The translations under genes were made by a program, and so were the position numbers. The notes beneath the pieces are model-generated. The model saw nothing but the letters and a program-made list of their open reading frames with translations, was not told the DNA's origin and did no database searches. DNA of 64,000 nt, taken from contig NZ_JAOWKY010000002.1 in the NCBI RefSeq assembly GCF_025751435.1, positions 1 through 64,000 of the forward strand, written 5' to 3'. Source of the DNA: Albidovulum marisflavi (GTDB taxonomy: Bacteria; Pseudomonadota; Alphaproteobacteria; Rhodobacterales; Rhodobacteraceae). This document shows positions 17,605-26,137 of this stretch, piece by piece (within the stretch, counting starts at the first letter, position 1; each line of letters starts with the position of its first letter).

Positions 17605-18165
17605 TTAGTTCCCCGGATTCACGCGAGAGGCGAGGAATTTCTGGAAATGCTCGCCGCTTTCATAACCGTGATCGCGCACCCAGAGCAACAGCGCTTCGGT
17701 CGTTCCCTTGCCGAATGCGCCGGGCATCATCGCCACCGACGATTCGGGCGCGGTCTGCCCTTCCGGCACCTCTTCGGGCAGGAAGATCATCGTCGGCGTG
17801 AACATTACACCCCAACGCGCTGCCATCTCCTTTTCGGGAAGGACCGTGCCGTCGAAGTCCGTAACCTCGACGTCGCCGAAAAGGTTCAGCTGAACCACGA
17901 AGTATGTGCCGCGGATCAGCTTTTCGATTTCGGGTATCGTGAAGATCTCATCATGCATCTGTGTGCAGTAGATGCATCCGCGCTGTTCGATGATGATCAT
18001 CAGACGCTTGCCCTCGGCGTTGGCCTCTTCCAGGTCCTCACGAAGGTCCTTGAAGGTTTCGCGCAGCCAGTCCGGCTTGTGCAGCCCGTCGTCGCCAAGC
18101 TCAATCGCCAGCGCGGGGCCTGCCGCCAAGACAAACGCGGCAATCAGGTTCAGAAGGCGTGTCAT
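17605..18165 (-). CDS. soxW: SoxW, periplasmic thioredoxin
   Basis: SoxW is a periplasmic thioredoxin kept reduced by SoxV. The 186-residue precursor has a signal peptide (about 1-20), the redox motif G-C-I-Y-C near residue 64, and the cis-proline segment F-T-P-T-M-I-F, typical of SoxW/thioredoxin-like proteins. The start has AAAGGAG seven bases upstream. It lies 13 bases after soxV. In Paracoccus, SoxW is reduced through SoxV yet is not essential for thiosulfate oxidation; its relative SoxS reactivates SoxYZ. Confidence 0.92.
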   Translation of the reverse strand: MTRLLNLIAAFVLAAGPALAIELGDDGLHKPDWLRETFKDLREDLEEANAEGKRLMIIIEQRGCIYCTQMHDEIFTIPEIEKLIRGTYFVVQLNLFGDVEVTDFDGTVLPEKEMAARWGVMFTPTMIFLPEEVPEGQTAPESSVAMMPGAFGKGTTEALLLWVRDHGYESGEHFQKFLASRVNPGN

Positions 18166-18178
18166 GTCGATACTCCTT

Positions 18179-18916
18179 TCAAGTCAGGGTCGCGGACCAG
18201 TCGAAAGTCCGGATCATCCAGTCGGCGATAAGATTGACGGTGTCCGTCGCGATCAGGACCCCAAAGACGATCAGCATGACGCCGGTCGCCTTTTCGACGT
18301 GCCGCACGATTGCGCGGTGACGCCCCAGCCAAGACAGAAAGGACCCTGCGAAAGCCGAAGCCAGAACAAAAGGCGAGGTCATCGCCAGCCCGAAGACCAG
18401 CAGCAGCGCGCCCCCGCGCCACACCTCGCCCATGCCGCCGGCGATCATCAGGATGGCTGCCAACGCCGGCCCGACACAGGGCGTCCAGCCGAATCCGAAC
18501 GCGAGTCCCAGAACATAGGCCCCCAGGATTGTCGTCGGACGCTGGTCGGACTGAAGCCGCGCTTCCCGATAGAACAGCCCGATGCGCAGGAGGCCAAGGA
18601 AGTGCAAGCCGAACAGGATGAGGACGCCGCCGGCAACCCAGGACAGCGTATCCATCCATGCCGCAAGCCCCCGGCCAAGCCCCGATGCCGCCAGCCCCAG
18701 CATCATGAAGATCGTGGTTACGCCAAGGGCAAAGGCAAGCGTTCGCACGATCAGCCGCGCCCGCGCCGATGGCGCAAGGCCACCCCCCGAACCCAGTTCA
18801 CTGACCGAGACGCCGGCAAGGTAGGACAGGTAGAAGGGAACCATGGGAAGCACGCATGGCGAAAAGAACGCCAGGAACCCGGCAATCAAGGCACCCCCAA
18901 ATGAAATCTCAAGCAT
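18179..18916 (-). CDS. soxV: SoxV, CcdA-type transmembrane thiol transporter
   Basis: SoxV carries reducing equivalents from cytoplasmic thioredoxin across the inner membrane to SoxW and related periplasmic thioredoxins. The 245-residue protein has six hydrophobic segments and the two CcdA cysteines in F-F-S-P-C-V-L-P and G-W-T-P-C-V-G-P. The start has GGAG six bases upstream. It is the first gene leftwards from the soxS-soxV intergenic region, which contains a palindromic operator candidate. Confidence 0.94.
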   Translation of the reverse strand: MLEISFGGALIAGFLAFFSPCVLPMVPFYLSYLAGVSVSELGSGGGLAPSARARLIVRTLAFALGVTTIFMMLGLAASGLGRGLAAWMDTLSWVAGGVLILFGLHFLGLLRIGLFYREARLQSDQRPTTILGAYVLGLAFGFGWTPCVGPALAAILMIAGGMGEVWRGGALLLVFGLAMTSPFVLASAFAGSFLSWLGRHRAIVRHVEKATGVMLIVFGVLIATDTVNLIADWMIRTFDWSATLT

Positions 18917-18959
18917 TGCGGGCTCCGACTGCGCGGCCTCTTGCCGATCAAGCTGACTT

Positions 18960-18979
18960 ACATTAGCATATTTATATGT
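18960..18979. promoter_or_regulatory. Putative SoxR operator between soxS and soxV
   Basis: The dyad ACAT-N4-ATAT-N4-ATGT spans 20 bases and contains the perfect inner palindrome CATAT-TT-ATATG (18967-18978). It lies in the short divergent region, 17 bases before the soxS start. This is one of the two places where SoxR is expected to bind, and it could control both directions. Confidence 0.55.
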
Positions 18980-18996
18980 TAAGATGATCTGTCAAC

Positions 18997-19365
18997 ATGG
19001 CTGTTCGCTCAATTCTCGCTTCACTCGCACTTGCGCTGTCGGCTCTGCCGACGGGCGCGACAGAGTTCGCGCTGCTGATGTTCGAACAGCCGGGCTGCAT
19101 GTATTGCGCACGCTGGAACGAGGAGATCGCGCCCGAGTATCCGCTGACCGCCGAAGGCCGCGCCGCACCTTTGCAGCGGCTGGACCTGCGCGGGCCGCTG
19201 CCCCAGGGGATTCAGATCGTTTCACACCCGATCTTCACGCCCACCTTCGTACTGGTGGCTGACGGGGTCGAGGCCGGCCGGATCGAGGGGTACCCAGGCG
19301 AAGACTTTTTCTGGCCGATGCTGGGCGCCATGCTGCGCCAGTCTCATGCCGGGCTGCCGGATTAA
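18997..19365 (+). CDS. soxS: SoxS, periplasmic thioredoxin-like reductant of SoxYZ
   Basis: The 122-residue precursor has a signal peptide (about 1-21) and a thioredoxin-type motif P-G-C-M-Y-C near residue 36, with the cis-proline segment F-T-P-T-F-V-L. In Paracoccus, SoxS specifically reduces and activates SoxY. It is short for a thioredoxin, as is usual for SoxS. It is divergent from soxV and followed by soxR, the same map order (R-S-V-W-X) as in Paracoccus. Confidence 0.92.
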   Translation: MAVRSILASLALALSALPTGATEFALLMFEQPGCMYCARWNEEIAPEYPLTAEGRAAPLQRLDLRGPLPQGIQIVSHPIFTPTFVLVADGVEAGRIEGYPGEDFFWPMLGAMLRQSHAGLPD

Positions 19366-19369
19366 GCCG

Positions 19370-19385
19370 GAAAACACTGGTTTTC
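19370..19385. promoter_or_regulatory. Palindrome between soxS and soxR
   Basis: Perfect inverted repeat GAAAAC-ACTG-GTTTTC five bases after the soxS stop and 85 bases before the chosen soxR start. It may be an operator, a weak terminator or an RNA-processing hairpin. It differs in sequence from the other two sox dyads. Confidence 0.35.
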
Positions 19386-19469
19386 ATCAAGTGAAGTTTA
19401 TTCCCAGGCAGGGGCTTGCCGAAACAGCCCTGCCCGGCCATGAAGAGTACAGGGAAAGGGAGCCGCGTT

Positions 19470-19811
19470 TTGACCGAGAAGGCGAAGACCGACGCGCCTG
19501 ACTGCGGGCCGAACGATCTGGCGGCACTTGTTGCGCGCGCGAACGAGGCCGCGACCTTTCTGAAGGCGTTTGGTCATGACGGCCGGCTGATGATCCTGTG
19601 CCATCTCAAGAGCGGCCCCAAGAGTGTCACCGAACTTGAAAACCTTTTGTGCTCAAGGCAGGCTGTCGTCAGCCAGCAGCTTGCGCGCCTGAGGCTTGAA
19701 GGGTTGGTCAGCGCCCGCCGGGAAGGTCAGGCGATCTATTACTCGATCCTGGATCCCAAGGTTCTGGAAATGGTCAATCTTCTGTCGAAGCTGTTCTGCG
19801 AGGTCGACTGA
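19470..19811 (+). CDS. soxR: SoxR, ArsR-family sulfur-responsive repressor
   Basis: SoxR represses sox genes until thiosulfate or a derived sulfur species is present. The protein has a winged-helix ArsR fold with recognition region L-C-S-R-Q-A-V-V-S-Q-Q-L-A-R-L-R. Cysteines 44 (M-I-L-C-H-L) and 110 (L-F-C-E-V-D) align with the reactive pair of SqrR/BigR-type persulfide sensors; Cys61 is extra. The TTG at 19470 is preferred (113 residues) because AAAGGGAG lies seven bases upstream; in-frame ATGs at 19416 and 19440 would add 10-18 residues. soxT follows 55 bases downstream. Confidence 0.9.
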   Translation: MTEKAKTDAPDCGPNDLAALVARANEAATFLKAFGHDGRLMILCHLKSGPKSVTELENLLCSRQAVVSQQLARLRLEGLVSARREGQAIYYSILDPKVLEMVNLLSKLFCEVD

Positions 19812-19866
19812 GTACGTGGCCCCGCCGGCCGATCGCCGGTGCCGTGGCCGCAAGGGAGGAAACGTG

Positions 19867-20910
19867 ATGGATGCCTTGCCTTTCGGCCTGATCGCGGCGC
19901 TTGTCGGCCTTGCGGGCGGGGTGGTGCTGGGACTTGCAGCGCGGCTGGGCGACTTCTGCACGCTGGGCGCGCTGGAAAGCGCCATCTACGGCGGTACCCA
20001 AAGTCGATTACGCCTTTGGGGTGTCGTGCTGGGCGTGGCAATACTTGGCACGCAGTTCGGCGCAATGGGCGGCTGGATCGACCTCGAGGCATCCATCTAC
20101 CACAGTATAGCCTGGAACCCGGTCGCCTCGATCGTCGGCGGGCTCATTTTCGGTTATGGAATGGCGATGGCTGGAAATTGCGGTTTCGGCTCGCTCGTGC
20201 GTTTCGGGGGCGGCGATCTGCGATCCCTTGTGGTCGTCGTCGTCATGGGGATCTTCGGCTTCGTGGCCCTGTCCGGCCCGCTTGCGCCGCTCCGCGTGGC
20301 GCTGTTTCCACAGCCAGAGGCGACAGGACCGCAGGGTATTCTTTTCGACCTAGACTCAATCGGGATCCCACCGGCCGTAACGATCGCCGCGGTCGCGGTG
20401 CTTGCCTTCGGATGGGCCTTGTCCCACGGCGGTCTGCGCGCGCGCCCGACGATGATTCTATGGGGCATTGCCGCGGGTCTTGCTGTCGTCTGGTGCTTTG
20501 CAGGAACAAGCTGGCTGGCAGAGGCGAGCCTTGACGAGATCGCGGTCGAGGGCCCGTCCTTTACCGCCCCGGTTGGGCGAACGCTGATCTACATGATGAC
20601 CTCGACCTCGGGGGGGCTCAGCTTTTCGGTCGGGTCCGTCGTCGGCGTCATGGTGGGCGCGCTTGCCGGATCGATCTTCCGGGGCCTGTTTCGATGGGAA
20701 GCCTGCGAGGATCCGCGCGAACTGGGCCGCCAGGTCGGCGGTGCCGCGCTGATGGGCATTGGCGGCGTGGTCGCGCTTGGATGCTCGGTCGGCCAAGGCG
20801 TCACCGCCATCGCCGCGCTGGCATGGTCGGGCCCCGTCACGCTTGCCGCGATCAGCCTGGGCGCGTGGCTGGGCCTTCGCCAGCTGATCGGCGGCTATCA
20901 ACCCGAGTAG
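19867..20910 (+). CDS. soxT: YeeE/YedE family membrane transporter (SoxT-like, right copy)
   Basis: This 347-residue membrane protein has about nine hydrophobic segments and the family cysteine motifs R-L-G-D-F-C (Cys31), M-A-G-N-C-G-F-G (Cys105) and L-G-C-S-V-G-Q-G near residue 305. It would import thiosulfate or another sulfur species, perhaps linked to SoxR signalling. ATG at 19867 is preceded by GGGAGG seven bases upstream. It lies directly after soxR on the same strand. The motif surroundings differ from those in the left homologue, so the two are distinct paralogues rather than a recent duplication. Confidence 0.85.
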   Translation: MDALPFGLIAALVGLAGGVVLGLAARLGDFCTLGALESAIYGGTQSRLRLWGVVLGVAILGTQFGAMGGWIDLEASIYHSIAWNPVASIVGGLIFGYGMAMAGNCGFGSLVRFGGGDLRSLVVVVVMGIFGFVALSGPLAPLRVALFPQPEATGPQGILFDLDSIGIPPAVTIAAVAVLAFGWALSHGGLRARPTMILWGIAAGLAVVWCFAGTSWLAEASLDEIAVEGPSFTAPVGRTLIYMMTSTSGGLSFSVGSVVGVMVGALAGSIFRGLFRWEACEDPRELGRQVGGAALMGIGGVVALGCSVGQGVTAIAALAWSGPVTLAAISLGAWLGLRQLIGGYQPE

Positions 20911-20999
20911 CGCATGGGCAATGCGGCGCGGATCGGGGCATCTTTGTGGGTCTTCCCGTTCGCAGCCGCCCTGCCCCGCCTTATCTGGCGCATCATGTT

Positions 21000-21021
21000 A
21001 GCCAGCCTCAGACGGCTGGCT
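21000..21021. terminator. Hairpin at the convergent soxT-frcA junction
   Basis: Perfect inverted repeat AGCCAGCC-TCAGAC-GGCTGGCT between two convergent genes. The frcA stop codon lies in its loop. No T-run follows on either strand, so termination is uncertain; it may instead protect mRNA 3' ends. Confidence 0.4.
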
Positions 21022-21799
21022 CCGACATCTCGGGGGCCATCTCGGGGGCTTCCTTGGCACCGGTCATGAAGGCTACGGCGTCGGACATGGTGTAGTCTTG
21101 CGGCCGGATAACGCATAGGCGGCGACCCAGACGGTGGATGTGGATCCGGTCCGCAACCTCGAACACATGGGGCATGTTGTGGCTGATCAGGATGATCGGG
21201 ATTCCGCGCGCGCGCACGTCACGGATCAGGTCCAGAACACGCCGGCTTTCCTTGACGCCAAGCGCTGCCGTAGGCTCATCCAGGATCACGACCTTCGAGC
21301 CGAAGGCGGCGGCGCGGGCCACGGCCACGCCCTGCCTTTGCCCGCCAGACAAGGTCTCGACCGCCTGGTTGATGTTCTGGATCGTCATCAGTCCAAGCTC
21401 AGTCAGCTTGTCGCGTGCGAACTTTTCCATCGCAGGCCGGTCGAGCTGGCGAAAGAGGCTGCCCATGATGCCGGGCTTGCGCAGTTCGCGCCCCATGAAC
21501 ATGTTGTCCGCGATCGATAGCGCGGGCGACATCGCCAAGGTCTGGTAGACGGTTTCAATACCCGCGCCCCGAGCCTCCAGAGGACTGTGGAACGATACCT
21601 TTCTGCCATCTAGCCAAACGTCACCCGCATCGGGGACGACCGCGCCCGAGATCGCCTTGATCAGAGTCGACTTTCCCGCCCCGTTGTCCCCGATGACGGC
21701 CAGGATCTCACCCGGCATCAGATCGAAATCGCAGCGGTCCAGGGCCACGACACGGCCGTAGCGCTTGACGAGGTTTTTGGCTTTCAGGATAGGTTCCAT
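21008..21799 (-). CDS. frcA: Sugar ABC transporter ATP-binding protein, FrcA-like
   Basis: This 263-residue protein is a single-cassette ABC ATPase of the carbohydrate uptake (CUT2) class. It shows Walker A G-D-N-G-A-G-K-S-T near residue 37, signature L-S-G-G-Q-R-Q, Walker B V-V-I-L-D-E-P-T-A-A-L-G and the switch His. The single-domain length and the tail D-Y-T-M-S-D-A-V-A-F-M-T-G resemble FrcA of the Sinorhizobium fructose/mannose/ribose transporter rather than two-domain RbsA. Its ATG overlaps the permease stop by one base (TGATG). Substrate is inferred from FrcBCA resemblance. Confidence 0.88.
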   Translation of the reverse strand: MEPILKAKNLVKRYGRVVALDRCDFDLMPGEILAVIGDNGAGKSTLIKAISGAVVPDAGDVWLDGRKVSFHSPLEARGAGIETVYQTLAMSPALSIADNMFMGRELRKPGIMGSLFRQLDRPAMEKFARDKLTELGLMTIQNINQAVETLSGGQRQGVAVARAAAFGSKVVILDEPTAALGVKESRRVLDLIRDVRARGIPIILISHNMPHVFEVADRIHIHRLGRRLCVIRPQDYTMSDAVAFMTGAKEAPEMAPEMSEPAV

Positions 21800-22869
21800 C
21801 ACGCGGCCACCTTTCTGATCCACTGGTCCACGGCAACCGCCCCGATGATCAGCGCGCCGATGAGAAGATAGGTCCACTGGGGGTCCGTGCCGAGCATCTT
21901 CAGCCCCAACGAAAACACACCCACGATGAGCGCGCCGAACAGCATGCCCAGGATCGAGCCGCGACCACCGAAAAGCGAGATGCCTCCGATCACCACGGCA
22001 GTGATGCTTTCGATATTGGCAAACTGCCCCGCTGTCGGCGAGACCGAGCCAAGACGCCCGATCAGCACCCAGCCCGCCAGCGCACAAATCACCCCTGACA
22101 AGACATAGACGGTGACAAGCACCCGCCGCACCTGGACGCCCGCAAGTTCCGCCGCATCCGGGTCATCGCCCACGGCATAGACGTGACGCCCCCAGGCCGT
22201 GTGGCGAAGGACATAGGACAGTGCAAGCACAAGCAACAGCATGGCCACGACGCCGTAGGTAAAGACCGCACCACCAAGCCGGAAGCTTTCCCCGAAGAAC
22301 TGCAGTATCGGGGCCTGTTCGACGATGTCCTGGCTGCGGATCGTCTCGTTCGCCGAGTAAAGGAAATTCGTCGCCAGAACGATCTGCCACATGCCCAGGG
22401 TCACGATGAACGGCGGCAGCTTCATCCGTGCGACCAGCGTGCCGTTGATGAAGCCCATGAGCGCCCCGCAAGCGAGCCCGCAAAGAATGGCGAAAGACGG
22501 GGGCAGGCCGTACCGGAACGTGAACTGTCCCATGACCACGGATGAAAGGACCATGATCGCGCCGACCGACAGGTCGATGCCCGCGGTCAGGATGACCAGA
22601 GTCTGCGCCGCCCCGACGATGCCGGTGATCGCCACCTGCTGAAGGATCAGCGTCAGCGTGAACGGCGAGAAGAATTTCGATCCCAGCAGAGCCGCAAAAA
22701 CCACGACGGCAGCCAGCAGCACGATTAGAGGAACCAGCGACGGCGTCTGGTGCAGCACGTGCTGAAACCTGTGCACTGCGGATCGTTGATGCACGAATTC
22801 CGCGACGGTTTCGGGGCTGCCCTTCGTCGCACTTTCATAGCTGTCCGCCGGACCGGTTTCGCTGGCCAT
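21799..22869 (-). CDS. frcC: Sugar ABC transporter permease, FrcC-like
   Basis: This 356-residue inner-membrane permease has a cytoplasmic N-terminus of about 45 residues and roughly ten hydrophobic segments. The CUT2 permease signature is visible around T-A-G-I-D-L-S-V-G-A and N-G-T-L-V-A-R. It would form the channel for a pentose or hexose delivered by the binding protein encoded just upstream. A terminator-like hairpin separates it from frcB, which would make frcB more abundant, a common arrangement. Confidence 0.88.
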   Translation of the reverse strand: MASETGPADSYESATKGSPETVAEFVHQRSAVHRFQHVLHQTPSLVPLIVLLAAVVVFAALLGSKFFSPFTLTLILQQVAITGIVGAAQTLVILTAGIDLSVGAIMVLSSVVMGQFTFRYGLPPSFAILCGLACGALMGFINGTLVARMKLPPFIVTLGMWQIVLATNFLYSANETIRSQDIVEQAPILQFFGESFRLGGAVFTYGVVAMLLLVLALSYVLRHTAWGRHVYAVGDDPDAAELAGVQVRRVLVTVYVLSGVICALAGWVLIGRLGSVSPTAGQFANIESITAVVIGGISLFGGRGSILGMLFGALIVGVFSLGLKMLGTDPQWTYLLIGALIIGAVAVDQWIRKVAA

Positions 22870-22888
22870 TGCCCTGTTCTCCCCCCCC

Positions 22889-22921
22889 GAAAAAGCGGGG
22901 GCGGCGTTGCCACCGCCCCGC
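22889..22921 (-). terminator. Intercistronic terminator-like hairpin between frcB and frcC
   Basis: On the minus strand a GC hairpin (GCGGGGCGG pairing with CCGCCCCCGC, six-base loop) is followed by TTTTT. It sits inside the operon, so it probably acts as an attenuator or mRNA stabiliser that favours expression of the binding protein over the permease and ATPase. Confidence 0.7.
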
Positions 22922-22968
22922 GCAAGTTCAGTCTGTCCCTCTTGCTACCTTAGATCAATGCCGGGGCG

Positions 22969-23982
22969 TCAGCCCCAGCAAAGCTCGGCGCCTTTCGTTG
23001 TGTCGATGGACTCGACCCCCTCGACAGGCTTGTCGGTGACAAGGGCCACGCCCGTATCAAAGAACGACTTGCCCGGCGTCGCCTCAGGCTTCGTGCCGTC
23101 CTTCGCGTAGGCCGCGATCGCCTCGATCCCGAGCGAGGCCATCAGCAGCGGATACTGCTGCGAGGTCGCGCCGATCACGCCGCCCTTGACGTCAGCCACG
23201 CCCGGGCAGCCGCCATCGACCGAAACGATCAGCACGTCGGCTTCGCGGCCGACCGCTTTCAGCGCCTCGTAGGCACCGCTCGCGGCGGGTTCGTTGATGG
23301 TGTAGACCACGTTGATGAACGGATCCTTCGCCAGCAGGCTTTCCATCGCCCGGCGGCCGCCTTCCTGGTTGCCCTGGGTCACGTCATGGCCAACGATGCG
23401 CGGATCGGTTTCGTCGCCCCATTTGTTCGGGTCGCCCAGGTCGATGCCGAAGCCCTGAAGGAAGCCCTGGTCGCGCAACACGTCCACGGTCGGCTGGCTG
23501 ACTTCCAGGTCCAGCATGGCGATCTTCGCATCGGCCGATGCCTCGCCAAGGGCCGCACTGGCCCATTTCCCGATCAGTTCCCCGGCCAGGAAGTTGTCGG
23601 TCGCAAAGGTTGCGTCCGCCGCCTCGATCGGGTCGAGCGGCGTGTCGAGCGCGATCACCAGTATGCCCGCGTCGCGCGCCTTCTGCACCGCCGGCACGAT
23701 GCCCTTGGTGTCCGACGGCGTCAGCAAGATGCCCTTGGCGCCATCGGCGATACAGGTTTCGATCGCCGCGACCTGGCTTTCGCTGTCACCGTCGATCTTG
23801 CCCGCGTAGGACTTCAACTCGATGCCCAGCTCAGCGGCCTTCGCGGTTGCGCCTTCCTTCATCTTGACGAAGAAGGGGTTCGTGTCGGTCTTGGTGATCA
23901 GACACGCACTGTCTGCCGAAGCGGCCGTCGCTGCGCCGACCAGTAGCGCGCTGACTGCAGCGCCTGTCAGAAATTTCGTCAT
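22969..23982 (-). CDS. frcB: Periplasmic sugar-binding protein, FrcB-like
   Basis: This 337-residue periplasmic binding protein has a signal peptide (about 1-23) followed by [17 protein letters not shown], which closely recalls FrcB. Ligand-contact segments of the ribose-binding fold are visible: [15 protein letters not shown] and V-D-G-G-C-P-G. The start has GGGGAGG five bases upstream. It heads the frcB-frcC-frcA operon, divergent from a ROK regulator. Fructose is the most likely ligand by homology, with mannose or ribose possible. Confidence 0.88.
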   Translation of the reverse strand: MTKFLTGAAVSALLVGAATAASADSACLITKTDTNPFFVKMKEGATAKAAELGIELKSYAGKIDGDSESQVAAIETCIADGAKGILLTPSDTKGIVPAVQKARDAGILVIALDTPLDPIEAADATFATDNFLAGELIGKWASAALGEASADAKIAMLDLEVSQPTVDVLRDQGFLQGFGIDLGDPNKWGDETDPRIVGHDVTQGNQEGGRRAMESLLAKDPFINVVYTINEPAASGAYEALKAVGREADVLIVSVDGGCPGVADVKGGVIGATSQQYPLLMASLGIEAIAAYAKDGTKPEATPGKSFFDTGVALVTDKPVEGVESIDTTKGAELCWG

Positions 23983-24095
23983 GTAGTCCTCCCCTGGATC
24001 GCTCTCGGCGGGGCACCCGCCCTTCGCCGGACTGTCGGACGGGCGGCGATCCGCCGTCCCCGCTACCGCTATGGGCCGAGTCGGCTGGAGCTGTC

Positions 24096-24120
24096 AATAA
24101 ATAAATAAACTTGATTTATT
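24096..24120. promoter_or_regulatory. Putative ROK-regulator operator between frcB and frcR
   Basis: An AT-only island in a GC-rich region holds AATAAA-N9-TTTATT (24100-24120) preceded by an overlapping direct repeat of AATA. AT-rich interrupted palindromes of this type are typical of ROK/NagC-family operators. It lies 51 bases before the regulator start and about 115 bases before frcB. Confidence 0.5.
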
Positions 24121-24171
24121 AATACGGCCGGTCAAAATAGGTCAGGACATTGCACGCACCAGACACGAGTC

Positions 24172-25359
24172 ATGGACAACACACCGATCCGAGACCCCAT
24201 GGGGGGCGCGAACCAGTCCGGGATACGCGATCACAATGAAAGGCTGGTCCTTTCCTTGATCCAGCGGCATGGCGGGCTGCCAAGCGCGGAAATCGCTCGG
24301 CGATCGAACCTTTCTGCACAAACCGTATCGATCATCATCCGCGAGCTTGAGATGGACGGACTTCTGGCGCGCGGCGAACCGATCAGGGGCAAGGTCGGCA
24401 AGCCGTCGATCCCCATGACGCTTCGGGCAGACGGAGCGCTTTCGGTCGGGCTGAACATCGGGCGCAAAAGCATCGACCTTGTCCTGATCGACATGTCGGG
24501 GACGATCCGCGCGCAGATCAAGCGCACCTATGCCTACCCCACACCGTCGGCATTGACCGCGTTCCTGGCCGAGAACTTCGAAAGGATACTGTCCGGGCTG
24601 ACGACCGACGAACGCCACCGCATCGCAGGCATCGGTGTCGCCGAGCCCTTCGAGTTGTGGAACTGGCTCAATATCGTGAACGCCCCTACCGAAGAAATGC
24701 TGGCCTGGCGCGATTTCGACGTTGCCGCGGCGGTCGCAGACGTGACGGGCCTTCATGTCACGATCAAGAACGATGCGACCGCGGCTTGCACTGCCGAACA
24801 TGTCTTCGGGCGCGGGCGTGAATTTGCCGACTATGCCTACTTTTTCATCGGGTCCTTCATCGGTGGCGGCGTCGTCCTGAACGACACGGTCTATGCTGGC
24901 CGAACTGGCAACGCGGGCGCTTTCGGCTCAATCCCTGTCGCGACCGGGGCCGGAGCGCAGCAGTTGATCCATCATGCATCGCTTTACCTTCTGGAGAAGC
25001 GGCTGGAGGCGTCGGGATTCGATCCCGCCGCGATCTGGAAACCCGAAACGGACTGGTCGCTATTCGGTCAGCCGCTTGAAGATTGGCTGGACCATACGGC
25101 CCGGCACCTGGCCATGGCCTCTGTGGCCGTATCGTCTGTCATCGACTTCCAGGCTGTCCTTATCGACGCCAACTGCCCGGACGTGGTGCGCAAGATGATC
25201 GTCGAGCGCACCAGGGCCGCTTTACGTTCACTCGACACTCAGGGCATCGGCGAACCCGCGATCGCCGAGGCCGCCATCGGCCGCAATGCGCGTGCGATTG
25301 GCGCGGCCTCGCTTCCGATCATCGAACGCTATCTGCTGGCGCAGCCGCTTTTCGGCTGA
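24172..25359 (+). CDS. frcR: ROK-family transcriptional regulator, FrcR-like
   Basis: This 395-residue protein has an N-terminal winged helix-turn-helix (about 20-75, G-L-P-S-A-E-I-A-R-R-S-N-L-S) and a ROK sugar-kinase-like domain. The phosphate-binding and G-x-G-G segments appear as G-L-N-I-G-R-K, I-K-N-D-A-T-A-A, and I-G-G-G-V-V-L-N. The usual zinc-binding cysteine cluster (C-x-C-G-x-x-G-C) of ROK repressors is absent. Divergence from frcBCA suggests control of that operon by its sugar. It is convergent with trmB, six bases apart. Confidence 0.85.
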   Translation: MDNTPIRDPMGGANQSGIRDHNERLVLSLIQRHGGLPSAEIARRSNLSAQTVSIIIRELEMDGLLARGEPIRGKVGKPSIPMTLRADGALSVGLNIGRKSIDLVLIDMSGTIRAQIKRTYAYPTPSALTAFLAENFERILSGLTTDERHRIAGIGVAEPFELWNWLNIVNAPTEEMLAWRDFDVAAAVADVTGLHVTIKNDATAACTAEHVFGRGREFADYAYFFIGSFIGGGVVLNDTVYAGRTGNAGAFGSIPVATGAGAQQLIHHASLYLLEKRLEASGFDPAAIWKPETDWSLFGQPLEDWLDHTARHLAMASVAVSSVIDFQAVLIDANCPDVVRKMIVERTRAALRSLDTQGIGEPAIAEAAIGRNARAIGAASLPIIERYLLAQPLFG

Positions 25360-25365
25360 TGACGT

Positions 25366-26067
25366 TCAGTCCCTGACGAAGGTCAGGTAGTGAGGAGCGC
25401 GCCCTTCGCGCAGTGCCTTCTGTTCGTACCGCGTGGATATCCAGTCATCCCACGGCTTGTCGCCTTGACCCACGAGACGAAAACCAGCCTTTGGCACTTC
25501 CTTGAGGGTCTGGCGCACATAGTCGGGAATATCCGTGGCGACCCGGAACTCGGCCCCCTTCGCCATGACCCGCGCCAACGGCGCCAGATGTTCTGCGGTC
25601 ACGAAGCGGCGGCGGTGATGTCGACGCTTGGGCCAGGGATCGGGGTAATTCAGAAAGGCGCGTGCGACCGAATTCTCTGGCAGAACCTCCATCAGATCGC
25701 GCGCATCGCCCGGATGCACGGCCAGGTTGGTCGCCCCCGCCGCGCGGATCTTGCCCAGAAGCATGGCGACGCCATTGATGAAGGGCTCGCATCCGATGAT
25801 CCCTACCTCTGGATAGCGGGCGGCCATGTGCACCAGATGCTCTCCGCCGCCGAACCCAACCTCAAGCCAGACCGGCCTCTCATCGCCGAAGATCGCAGAG
25901 GGGTCCAAGGTCAGACGCTCGGGGTTTTCCTCGCGCGTCACGCCTGCCGGGCGCAGCGTTTCAAGGTCCTCGGACAGATAGGTCTTCTGGCTGGGCCGAA
26001 GCGTCTTGCCGTGGCGACGGCCATAGAAGTTGCGCCATTCGGTCTGGGTGTTCTCTGGTTCGGTCAT
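25366..26067 (-). CDS. trmB: tRNA (guanine-N7-)-methyltransferase
   Basis: TrmB makes m7G46 in tRNA variable loops using S-adenosylmethionine. The 233-residue protein carries the SAM motif W-L-E-V-G-F-G-G-G-E-H, the acidic I-G-C-E-P-F, and the family signature F-L-N-Y-P-D-P-W-P-K-R-R-H-H-R-R-R. The ATG at 26067 is chosen because the M-T-E-P start matches family length; upstream extension is possible but has no clear ribosome-binding site. metK, which makes its cofactor, lies a little further upstream. Confidence 0.94.
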   Translation of the reverse strand: MTEPENTQTEWRNFYGRRHGKTLRPSQKTYLSEDLETLRPAGVTREENPERLTLDPSAIFGDERPVWLEVGFGGGEHLVHMAARYPEVGIIGCEPFINGVAMLLGKIRAAGATNLAVHPGDARDLMEVLPENSVARAFLNYPDPWPKRRHHRRRFVTAEHLAPLARVMAKGAEFRVATDIPDYVRQTLKEVPKAGFRLVGQGDKPWDDWISTRYEQKALREGRAPHYLTFVRD

Positions 26068-26137
26068 CGGCACGGTCCTGCAGGGATGCGGCGACCTAAC
26101 GGTCCCGCGGACCAGCGTCAAGGCAAGCGCACGCAGC

